Of a stretch of DNA of 15,907 nucleotides, positions 7,810-14,086 are shown one piece after another. A program made the position numbers and the translations under genes. The notes below the pieces were generated by a model. The model worked only from the letters and a program-made list of their open reading frames with translations. It searched no databases and had not been told where the DNA came from. The stretch's first letter is position 1; each line of letters begins with the position of its first letter. The stretch comes from DASUME01 sp038257655 (lineage in GTDB: Bacteria > Myxococcota_A > Polyangia > Polyangiales > DASUME01): contig JBBSJC010000134.1 of the NCBI GenBank assembly GCA_038257655.1, forward strand, positions 1 to 15,907, written 5' to 3'.

Positions 7810-8304
7810 TCAAAGATTGGCGAATAATCGATTGAGCTTCTTCTGCGCGCGCCGGACCACGGATTCGCGGTTGCTACGGATGATCGCGAGCTTCTTTACG
7901 TACTTTTCTACGTGCCAGATCGAATCAGTCCCAGCCGGAAAGTACGCGACGTCGCCGACTTTGAGCTGTCGGGTACTGTGATCGGAGCTCTCTACCTTCA
8001 CCGATCCGTCGAGGATATGCACAAGCTCGCCCGAGCGAAAATGCCACTTGAAGGAGCCCGCGGTGCAATCCCAGAGCACAGCCGTAACTTCCTTGTCGTC
8101 AGTCTGCGAGATCAGTTTGACGCGGGCTTTGGGATTACCCGAGACGACCGACTCGGCCGCAATGTCCGCAGGCGAAAGATCTTCATGGAACACATGGGAT
8201 TGTTGCACATCCAATGGAGGCACTGCTCCGCAGGCTACACCGGCTACGCAGGTGAAAAAGGCTCCAAGGCTCAGTAGCGCGAGCGAGATACAGCGGTGGC
8301 GCAT
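7810..8304 (-). CDS. Exported cupin-domain protein
   Basis: The protein is 164 residues from the ATG at 8304; a TTG at 8340 would lengthen it. Residues 1 to about 27 form a signal peptide. A cysteine follows at the GVAC sequence, but its -3 residue is Gly, so it is a poor lipobox and the lipoprotein status is unclear. The mature part is a single cupin barrel of the Cupin_3/DUF861 type: KWHFRSGELVHILDGSVKV, then LKVGDVAYFPAGT and a W-containing final strand before the C-terminal KK stretch. Known relatives include ureidoglycine aminohydrolase-like and storage-type cupins, but a periplasmic single-cupin protein has no assigned reaction. It may be co-transcribed with the START-domain gene upstream, although 181 bp separate them. 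Confidence 0.78.
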   Translation of the reverse strand: MRHRCISLALLSLGAFFTCVAGVACGAVPPLDVQQSHVFHEDLSPADIAAESVVSGNPKARVKLISQTDDKEVTAVLWDCTAGSFKWHFRSGELVHILDGSVKVESSDHSTRQLKVGDVAYFPAGTDSIWHVEKYVKKLAIIRSNRESVVRRAQKKLNRLFANL

Positions 8305-8454
8305 GCCCTTGATTTGGCCTTCTTGACAGTGCCGCGTCAAGTCATGCGGCGCTTAATCCCGCTCATGTGCAAGCGGGTGCACCCTCAGGCCTTACTGTGT
8401 GGCATTTAGGCAGTGCAAACTGTGGCCCACGCGTGTGTCTCGAGAGGAACACGT

Positions 8455-8482
8455 GAGCGCTGCGCTCGCGGAGGCGTACGCC
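8455..8482 (-). other. GC-rich palindromes just after the START-domain gene
   Basis: Two palindromes lie directly downstream of the START gene stop: GGCGTACGCC (8473-8482) and GAGCGC-T-GCGCTC (8455-8467). Another stem CCCGCT/AGCGGG lies at 8358-8377. They could slow or end transcription before the cupin gene, but there is no U-tract, so they are not standard intrinsic terminators. Confidence 0.3.
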
Positions 8483-8485
8483 CTC

Positions 8486-9151
8486 CTACATCGCGGCCGA
8501 CCAGCGCTTCATGACGGCTTCGTACTTGCCGCGGCTCGTGGCGGCGCGCTTTTCAAGGGCGACCAAGGTGTTGAACGGCACGTTCTTGGCGACGAAGCTA
8601 CCCGCCCACTTCGGAAGCATGCCCGCGGGGTCGAGGCTCATCACGTAGTCGAGCTCGGTCGTCTCCGCGTCTACCTTACGGACCAGGAAGCTACTGCGGC
8701 AATGCTGCACGCGGATGACCCCGTCGCGCTCGGCCTGCGCCTTGGGCTCGCATTTCAACGTGATGCGAAACTCTGCGCCCGGCTTGATCACTTCGACCTG
8801 CTTGCGCACGACCATGTCCCGATCGCGCACGGGCCAGGGCAAGTCGGAGTACAGATAGAGAAGCTCGGTGCGTTCATCGACGCGTTTGATGACCCGCGCC
8901 TCATCTACACCGTAAGCCCAGCGGTGGAGGACACTCATGTCCAACATCACTGCCAGCACCTGCAGCACACCGGCGCGTAAGTTTCCTTCGCCACGAAAGG
9001 AAGGTAGGCCACAACCAGGTTGCTCGCGCCGGCTCAGCGTGATGCCGCGCTCGCGCTCGACGACCGTCCAACCCGCGTGACCTTCCTGCGCGACGCCTAC
9101 GCCTGCCAGCAGGCAGCAAAGAGTCGCGGTGATGAGGATGCGTGCAATCAC
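8486..9151 (-). CDS. Exported START-domain (lipid-binding) protein
   Basis: The protein is 221 residues and starts at a GTG preceded by GGGA at suitable spacing. The first 21 residues are a signal peptide ending VGVAQ. The remainder matches the START/SRPBCC fold in pattern: an initial WTVVERERGITLSRRE strand, a helix with VLQVLAVMLDMSVLHRWAYG, then LYLYSDLPWPVRDRDMVV, the hallmark PWPxxxRD segment of START proteins, and a long C-terminal helix ending in KRWSAAM. START domains enclose a lipid or other hydrophobic ligand and can move it between membranes. Secreted single-domain versions are common in proteobacteria, but their ligands are mostly unknown. A role in periplasmic lipid or sterol handling is inference. 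Confidence 0.88.
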   Translation of the reverse strand: MIARILITATLCCLLAGVGVAQEGHAGWTVVERERGITLSRREQPGCGLPSFRGEGNLRAGVLQVLAVMLDMSVLHRWAYGVDEARVIKRVDERTELLYLYSDLPWPVRDRDMVVRKQVEVIKPGAEFRITLKCEPKAQAERDGVIRVQHCRSSFLVRKVDAETTELDYVMSLDPAGMLPKWAGSFVAKNVPFNTLVALEKRAATSRGKYEAVMKRWSAAM

Positions 9152-9547
9152 TTAATCCCATCTAGCCAGCGCGGCGGTTTAATGTCGATAGCTCTGACGT
9201 GCCGCGTTGTGAGTAAAGTGGGGCTGCTCCTGAAAGCACTGATGATCTCGGCAAAAGCGAGCGACGATTTATACGCAATGCGGCGTTGCGCACTCCGTTC
9301 GGTCTTCAAGAAAACAGTCTGCATCGAAAGCGACGCGGCCGCGCGACCGTGAGCTGCTCCGCCCATCAGTGCGGCACTTTCGCTTCAGTGCGGTTGCTTT
9401 GCGCAAGCGGCGCGCTCCTGACTAATAAGACACACACCCGCTATAGCCGCGCGACGCCACTGACGGACGCGCTGGTTTTAGGCAGGCATTTGCCTTGATC
9501 CGAATCCATTGATTCGAAGCCATGCGCGTCAGCTGAAGCGCAGCGCG
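9152..9547. other. Intergenic region without a convincing gene
   Basis: Nothing here looks like a real protein gene on either strand. It is the 5' flank of the START gene and the 3' flank of the lipoprotein gene, both on the minus strand. It holds a TCAGTGCGG nonamer twice (9366-9374, 9385-9393), a TATAAA sequence on the minus strand near 9266-9273 without a good -35 box, and two small hairpins after the lipoprotein gene (CGAATC/GATTCG at 9501-9516 and AGGCA/TGCCT at 9480-9495). The hairpins lack a T-run, so I do not call a terminator. Confidence 0.5.
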
Positions 9548-9916
9548 TCAGAGAACTGCAGCGGCGGGCCGACAGCACACGGCGCCCTCAATGCCCTGGT
9601 GAATGCGACCGAGCTCGACCTCATCGGGAGCGCACGCAACCTTACCGTCGCCGATGTCACCATGCACGACGCCGCCGGCGCAGCTGCACTCTTCTGCCGT
9701 GGTGGGCGCAGCATCCCTGAGCACACAGTCACTGTCTGTGCCTGCGCTGGGCGTGTCGGTGCCCCTGGCCTCCGAGCTGCCGCTTGCCTCGGCACTGTCA
9801 GCGGCGGGCTCGACGGGCTTGGCAGGGGCGCAGGCGAAAAGCCCGAGCAGCGTAAGGGAGAGGGCCGGCTTGCGGGCCAGGGATCCGAAAAAGCGCGTAC
9901 CTAGTATGATCGCCAT
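9548..9916 (-). CDS. Small cysteine-rich lipoprotein of unknown function
   Basis: The 122-residue chain starts at the ATG at 9916; an upstream extension of the frame is unsupported. Residues 16-29 form a lipoprotein signal (ALSLTLLGLFAC) with Cys29 as the lipidated residue. A low-complexity Pro/Ala/Glu/Ser linker (30-60) follows, then a small C-terminal domain with six cysteines in the order C, CxC, C, CC (SDC, ECSC, VACAPDE, VCC). The spacing suggests three disulfides or a metal-binding fold in the periplasm or at the surface. Short Cys-rich lipoproteins of this kind are frequent in myxobacteria. I cannot name the family. It is downstream of doxX on the same strand, separated by the nested repeat element. 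Confidence 0.72.
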   Translation of the reverse strand: MAIILGTRFFGSLARKPALSLTLLGLFACAPAKPVEPAADSAEASGSSEARGTDTPSAGTDSDCVLRDAAPTTAEECSCAGGVVHGDIGDGKVACAPDEVELGRIHQGIEGAVCCRPAAAVL

Positions 9917-10017
9917 GTTCTGCTCGTTTTGCGAGGAGTTGAGGCTTCGAACTGTGCGCGCCGGCTGCCCGTTCAGCAAGCGTCTCAACAACCCGCTCGA
10001 TCTTAGCGCCCGGCACA

Positions 10018-10150
10018 AAACAATCAGATCGCCTCGACGCCGATGCATCCCCGTCGCCAGCGCTGAAGATTCTTCAGATACAGCGAGTATCCTTGCGAAT
10101 TTTCATCACCGCCGACGGGGCGCCTCGACGCCGATCCGACCTGATTGTTT
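10018..10150. repeat. 133-bp nested inverted-repeat element with internal 15-bp direct repeats
   Basis: The ends are a perfect 10-bp inverted repeat, AAACAATCAG (10018-10027) and CTGATTGTTT (10141-10150). Inside, CCCCGTCG (10049-10056) pairs with CGACGGGG (10113-10120), and CTGAAGA-T-TCTTCAG forms a tight palindrome at 10063-10077. The 15-mer CGCCTCGACGCCGAT occurs at 10030-10044 and again, in the same direction, at 10121-10135. The nested spacing on both sides is nearly equal (21 and 20 bp), so the whole could fold into a long stem with internal loops. It begins 11 bp downstream of the doxX stop and upstream of the lipoprotein. It may be a MITE/REP-like repeat, a processed RNA structure or a terminator. 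Confidence 0.6.
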
Positions 10151-10161
10151 CGCGGCGGGCC

Positions 10162-10557
10162 CTACTGGCGTGCGCGGTCCACGCTCCAGATGCCTGCACC
10201 GCGGCAGGCGATGAACAGAAACACGAAAGCGTAGAGCAGGGCCAGCTCGCCCTTGTTCACCGCGGGAAAGAAGGCCGATCCGAACGCAAGCTTCCAGTGA
10301 AATTGCACGTAAGCAACGGCCATCGTGCCGCTCGCTAGGAAGGCCGCCCAGGGCGTGAAAGCGCCGATGGCGATCGCGGCTCCCCCGATGAGCTCGATAA
10401 GTCCGCCGAACCAAAGCTGGGTGCCAACGGCTGGCTGATGGTCCGTCAATACGCCTAAGATCTTCTGGACGCCGTGGAAGGAGAACATGAGTCCAGACAC
10501 GATGCGCAACAGGGCGTAGGCCATTTCCGTGCGCGGCTTTAGGAAACGCTCAAGCAT
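10162..10557 (-). CDS. DoxX-family membrane protein
   Basis: The protein is 131 residues and starts at the ATG at 10557; a longer frame extends to 10887 but overlaps the divergent methyltransferase and is not DoxX-like. Four membrane helices are visible: AYALLRIVSGLMFSFHGVQK, LWFGGLIELIGGAAIAIG, TPWAAFLASGTMAVAYVQ and GELALLYAFVFLFIACRG. The FHGVQKI stretch after helix 1, the GGLIELIGG motif in helix 2 and the aromatic/charged FxxxNKGEL loop are characteristic of DoxX/DUF417-like proteins. Members have been linked to thiosulfate:quinone oxidoreductase subunits and to redox homeostasis, but most stand-alone copies have no assigned substrate. Confidence 0.9.
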   Translation of the reverse strand: MLERFLKPRTEMAYALLRIVSGLMFSFHGVQKILGVLTDHQPAVGTQLWFGGLIELIGGAAIAIGAFTPWAAFLASGTMAVAYVQFHWKLAFGSAFFPAVNKGELALLYAFVFLFIACRGAGIWSVDRARQ

Positions 10558-10564
10558 GCCCGGG

Positions 10565-10592
10565 TATGTAAATCGCGCTCGTTGACAGTCAA
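10565..10592 (-). promoter_or_regulatory. Candidate doxX promoter with a TTGAC-palindrome shared by the divergent gene
   Basis: On the minus strand TTGACT (10587-10592) is followed after 16 bp by TACATA (10565-10570), shortly before the doxX start. The -35 lies in TTGAC-A-GTCAA (10582-10592), whose plus-strand half TTGACA could also serve the methyltransferase gene. The plus-strand -10 is poor. Assignment is by eye only. Confidence 0.35.
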
Positions 10593-10647
10593 ACGGCTGG
10601 TCGCGGCTTTGGTCGCCCGATCTGCGGCGCGCTAACGTGCTGCCACC

Positions 10648-11475
10648 ATGCGCGACGAGCGGACCCCCTTTAACTATGAATGCGAGCGTGCGCGCCTCGG
10701 CCCGCGGCTGTCGCCCAAGTTTGAGCCGCTTGTGCCGAATGCTGAGCTCGAGGCCTGGCTTGCCAAAGAAGGCGCGTCTCCCCACGGCTGGTTTACGACT
10801 CAGCTTACGCAGGCGCTGTCGAGCTTTGCTTCGGTGTATGACGTGCACGGCTGGCTTGGCAGCTATGCAATGCACCTGTTGTCGCACGCGCAGTGGCGCA
10901 GCCTGCTCGGCAGCGGGCCGTTTGCGCGCTTGCTCGATGTGGGCGCGGGCGCGGGCTACGTGACCGAAGGGGCGCGCGGCTTGTTCGGTCAGATCACCTG
11001 TACAGAGACGTCGCGAGCGATGCAGCGTCGGCTGCGCGCACGTGGTTTTGAGGTTTGCACAACGGAGCTGTCGGCTCTTCCTGCCGCTTCATTCGATGTC
11101 GTCTCATGTTTCAACGTGCTCGATCGCACGGCGCGTCCGCACAGCTTGTTGCGTGCAGCGCTCGGTCGGGTTGCGCCAAACGGCCGGCTCTTGATCGCTG
11201 TGCCGCTGCCCCTTTCGCCCCACGTGCATGTCGCAGGAGGCACCGTGTCTCCCGATGAACGTTTGCCGACGTCCGCGCAGAGCTGGGAAACGGCGGCCCG
11301 CGAGCTTACCGAGCAGGTGCTCGAGCCGGCCGGCCTGACGGTTGAACGTTTGGCTCGCGTGCCGTACTTGAGCCGGGGAGATAGCGCATGTCCGCTTTAC
11401 GTGCTCGATGCCGGCGTGTGGCTGTGCCGTGCTGCGCCCGCCGCCTTACCCTGGAAACCAGGGCCAGAGCCGTGA
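10648..11475 (+). CDS. METTL9/DREV-like SAM-dependent methyltransferase
   Basis: The 275-residue protein has the Rossmann motif LLDVGAGAG (95-103) for S-adenosylmethionine. The rest matches my recollection of animal METTL9 (DREV) in order: a GWFTTQLTQALSSF helix (47-60), VHGWLG before the methyltransferase fold, the TETSRAMQRRL acidic-loop helix (119-129), SCFNVLDR (153-160), LLIAVPLPLSPHV (181-193), RVPYLSRGD (237-245) and a final YVLDAGVWL strand. Human METTL9 is known to make 1-methylhistidine at alternating His motifs (HxH) in proteins. Whether this enzyme does the same is inference. It lacks the N-terminal signal of the animal form and should be cytoplasmic. It diverges from doxX across 90 bp, and its 3' end overlaps the convergent DUF1295 gene by 30 bp. 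Confidence 0.87.
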   Translation: MRDERTPFNYECERARLGPRLSPKFEPLVPNAELEAWLAKEGASPHGWFTTQLTQALSSFASVYDVHGWLGSYAMHLLSHAQWRSLLGSGPFARLLDVGAGAGYVTEGARGLFGQITCTETSRAMQRRLRARGFEVCTTELSALPAASFDVVSCFNVLDRTARPHSLLRAALGRVAPNGRLLIAVPLPLSPHVHVAGGTVSPDERLPTSAQSWETAARELTEQVLEPAGLTVERLARVPYLSRGDSACPLYVLDAGVWLCRAAPAALPWKPGPEP

Positions 11476-12309
11476 CACGCGCTGTTGATAGCCGGCATAC
11501 GCCGGGTATTTGGCCAGGGATAGCTGTTCAGTAAGGTTCGTGGAGCCGTGAAACAGCAAGGTGAGAACCACCGGGCCTACTAAGGTTATGTTGACCCATT
11601 CACCGCTGGCGCTGACGCTGAACAGGTAGAACATCCACCACTGGGCTTGCTCGCAAAAGAAGTTGGGATGGCGCGAATAGGCGAATAACCCCTGGCTTAG
11701 AAACGCGGACTCAGGCGTCGCGCTGGCGGCAACCTTCGCATTTTTTTGCTGGTGAAAGCGCCATTGTTGCTCGTCAGCGATCGTCTCGAACCCGAGAAAT
11801 AGCGCAAAAAGCAGTGCGGCCAGCCCGTCGAGGGTGCCAAGGGCAGTGCCACGGTGCTCGAACGCCTGCCATGCCGGTAAGCTTATCGCAAACAGCAGTG
11901 CATTCTGAAAGCCTGCGATGAAAAAGAAGTTGAACACCTGATAAAGCGCGGGATGTAAGCGGCGCCTGACCTCTGCCCAGCGATAATCTTCGCCTCCTTT
12001 GGCGTAGCCGCCCTTGCGCGCAAAGTTGAAGGTGAGCCGCGCACCCCAGGTAGATGAGAGCAGCAGCATCAGATTGAGCCGCAGGTCTGCGAAGTCTGCC
12101 GCGTAGGCGAACCAAGCCACGTAGACCGGCGGCATGATCGACCACAGGCGGTCTACCCATGAATACTCGCGTGTGACGAGCGACAGCAACCAACAGGCCA
12201 GTGCAACAACGCCGCAACCGAGCACGGCCAGGGAAAGAGCAGTCACGAACGCCTCCGAGCGCGAGGGTGGTCGCGGCGCGTATGTTTCGTCAAGCGTGAA
12301 GCGCGGCAA
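11446..12309 (-). CDS. DUF1295 / steroid-5-alpha-reductase-like membrane protein
   Basis: The 287-residue chain has about six or seven membrane helices. Family marks are SWVDRLWSIMP near residue 50, the RKGGYAKGGEDYRW loop near 98-112, and the C-terminal SRHPNFFCEQAQWW segment near 213-226, which in this superfamily (with isoprenylcysteine methyltransferases and steroid reductases) binds the cofactor. It may be a reductase or methyltransferase acting on a lipid or isoprenoid; the reaction is unassigned for DUF1295. The start codon is a TTG at 12309, and no better in-frame start precedes the first helix. It lies 39 bp after cydB on the same strand. Its end lies inside the convergent methyltransferase gene. 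Confidence 0.85.
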   Translation of the reverse strand: MPRFTLDETYAPRPPSRSEAFVTALSLAVLGCGVVALACWLLSLVTREYSWVDRLWSIMPPVYVAWFAYAADFADLRLNLMLLLSSTWGARLTFNFARKGGYAKGGEDYRWAEVRRRLHPALYQVFNFFFIAGFQNALLFAISLPAWQAFEHRGTALGTLDGLAALLFALFLGFETIADEQQWRFHQQKNAKVAASATPESAFLSQGLFAYSRHPNFFCEQAQWWMFYLFSVSASGEWVNITLVGPVVLTLLFHGSTNLTEQLSLAKYPAYAGYQQRVSRLWPWFPG

Positions 12310-12348
12310 ACCTGTGGCCGCCTCACGCGCGAGCGCCGGGTCTTGACT

Positions 12349-13392
12349 CTAGGCCGGGTCGGGGCGCCTTTTGTAGATGCGGATCAGATACACGGTGGAG
12401 GGCACGATCAGTGCGAGTCCCACGACTAGGGCCACGATCAACTGAGCGAGCATGGGCGCAGGCGCCGCGGCTTTTGGAAAGGTCACATTCACTGGTGCGA
12501 TGCGCACGAGCACCGGGAACTGCGCGGCGAAGAAGCCTACCAAGATCGCCGAGACCTGGGCACCGGTCGCAAGGCGCAGCGTCCAGGGCAGCCCGCGCTG
12601 AAATGCACGTGCCACCACTGGAATCAACAGGGTGGCGAGTAGCATGCAACCCAGGGATAGCGGGCTTGCAAGCATCCCGTAGAACCACGGCAAGTTTTCG
12701 AGATAGGCGCTGAGAAAGACCAGCCCGCCACTGAGCATGGCGGCCAGATGGGCATAACGGGCGATGCGCAGGTAGGGCAGAGGCGCGGCGCGTGTCGCGT
12801 TTTCTGCTGCAAGCAGGGCGGCGCCCTGGAAGGCGAATAACGTGCATACGAACAGCCCCGTCATCCAAGCAAACCAGGTGTTGAAGGGCGCGATGAACAC
12901 TTCGTAGAACCCAAGCTCGGCTTGCGCCGCAGGGCTACCGGGGCTGCGCAGGCTTTCAAGGCTGTCGAGGGTGGCGAGCGTGCCGCTTGCGATGCTCGCC
13001 ATGATGAGGCCGATGCAGAGTGGGGTAAGCAAACTACCCACGCGAAATGCAAAACTATACCACCAGCCGAGGCCGGAGGGCTCGGGATCATAGTGGCGGA
13101 AGGTAAAGGCCGCGCCGCGGGCGACGATGCCCAGCAACACACCTAAGAGTGGAATGTGTAAGTAAGTCGTGACCACGGTGTACAGGGAAGGAAAGCCAAC
13201 GAAGGCCAACACGACCACGAGCACGAGCCAGACGTGGTTTGCTTCCCATACCGGTGCAAGGGCCACCTCGACACGGTCTTGTTCTTCGCGCGGTAGGAAG
13301 GCTTCGATCAAGCCCGCGCCGAAGTCTGCGCCGGCTAGCACGGCGTACAGCGTCGCTGCGACTCCCATAACGATGAGCACGATCTCAGCCAT
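12349..13392 (-). CDS. cydB: Cytochrome bd-type quinol oxidase subunit II
   Basis: The 347-residue membrane protein matches CydB along its whole length. It starts with a helix containing YAVLAGADFGAG, continues with VEVALAPVWEANHVWLVLVVV, the signature of the family, and has about eight or nine helices with the usual total size. In an intact enzyme it pairs with CydA, which carries all hemes, and quinol oxidation with oxygen reduction takes place in the inner membrane. The ATG at 13392 overlaps the end of the cydA remnant by eight bases (ATGGCTGA) and has AGGTG upstream; a GTG three codons earlier is possible. The gene looks intact, but its partner is truncated, so the complex from this locus is probably not functional unless a full CydA is made elsewhere. 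Confidence 0.92.
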   Translation of the reverse strand: MAEIVLIVMGVAATLYAVLAGADFGAGLIEAFLPREEQDRVEVALAPVWEANHVWLVLVVVLAFVGFPSLYTVVTTYLHIPLLGVLLGIVARGAAFTFRHYDPEPSGLGWWYSFAFRVGSLLTPLCIGLIMASIASGTLATLDSLESLRSPGSPAAQAELGFYEVFIAPFNTWFAWMTGLFVCTLFAFQGAALLAAENATRAAPLPYLRIARYAHLAAMLSGGLVFLSAYLENLPWFYGMLASPLSLGCMLLATLLIPVVARAFQRGLPWTLRLATGAQVSAILVGFFAAQFPVLVRIAPVNVTFPKAAAPAPMLAQLIVALVVGLALIVPSTVYLIRIYKRRPDPA

Positions 13393-14086
13393 GGGCAGCA
13401 CCTGCGTGCGGGCTACCTGCCTGTCGGCGCCCGCCGTCGGCGCGCCCTTCGGTGGCGCGGATCAGTCGCTGCATAATCAGGGTGACCACCAGCGCGAGCA
13501 GCGTATAGACGACCAACGTACCCACCAGGGACCAGACCAGGCCGGGCATGGGGGTGACTGCATCTTCGGTGCGCATGATGCCGTAGATGATCCAAGGCTG
13601 ACGGCCGACCTCGGTCACCACCCAGCCCGCTTCGACTGCTATGAAACCAAGGGGCGTGGTCAGGGCGACCAGTCGCAGGAAACTTCGCGTATGGATCGCG
13701 GCCGGACGTTTCCAACGCAACCAGAGAAATGCGAGCCCGATCAATGCCATGGCGGTGCCGCAGGCGACCATGATTTGGAACGCGAAGTGCGTGATCAACG
13801 TCGGCGGGCGCTGATCGGGCGGGATGCGATCAAGTCCTACCACTTGGGCGTTGGGGTCGCCGTGGGCGAGCAGGCTCAATGCGTAAGGAATCTCGATGCC
13901 GTAGCGCACGCTCTGGGTCCGGTCGTCTGGGATGCCGCCGATCAAAAGTGGAGCGGGCTGCCGCGTCTCGTACAGCGCCTCCATCGCGGCAAGCTTGGCG
14001 GGCTGTCGCTGCTTTGCGCCACAGCGAGCGATCGAATGCGGCAGCGCGCTTGCCGATTCGCGGAACAACCGCAGGATTGCGCCCAT
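13385..14086 (-). pseudogene. cydA: Truncated cytochrome bd oxidase subunit I (C-terminal half only)
   Basis: The open frame is 233 residues, about half of a CydA (usually 440-520). Homology begins abruptly at residue 28 (QPAKLAAMEALYET, base about 14005) and runs to the end: IPYALSLLAHGDPNAQVVGL in the Q-loop region, Met106 in FQIMVACG, which should be the Met ligand of heme b558, and GRQPW at 161-165. The N-terminal helices with the two histidine ligands (E. coli His19 and His186) are missing. The first 27 codons are unrelated and are antisense to the 5' flank of the neighbouring outer-membrane gene. No other minus-strand frame upstream restores the missing half. The short Q-loop suggests a CIO-like type. 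I read it as a decayed gene; a fragment with a new role cannot be excluded. Confidence 0.82.

Noticed and set aside
9148..9366. A 72-codon minus-strand frame whose stop overlaps the GTG start of the START-domain gene (GTGA)
   Set aside because: The overlap looks like coupling, but there is no ribosome binding site at its ATG, no recognisable domain and an arginine/alanine-rich composition typical of non-coding GC-rich frames.
9480..9516. Intrinsic terminator after the lipoprotein gene
   Set aside because: Two short hairpins exist (CGAATC/GATTCG, AGGCA/TGCCT), but neither is GC-rich and followed by a T-run on the minus strand.
10018..10150. Integron attC site
   Set aside because: The ends form an inverted repeat, but the core GTTRRRY is not present (the right end reads GTTTCGC), and no integrase or cassette array is seen.
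10558..10887. N-terminal extension of doxX to 10887
   Set aside because: The added 110 residues are basic, have no DoxX character and lie antisense to the conserved methyltransferase N-terminus.
13932..14084. N-terminal extension of the outer-membrane protein frame
   Set aside because: It is antisense to conserved CydA sequence and would bury the clear signal peptide at 14085.
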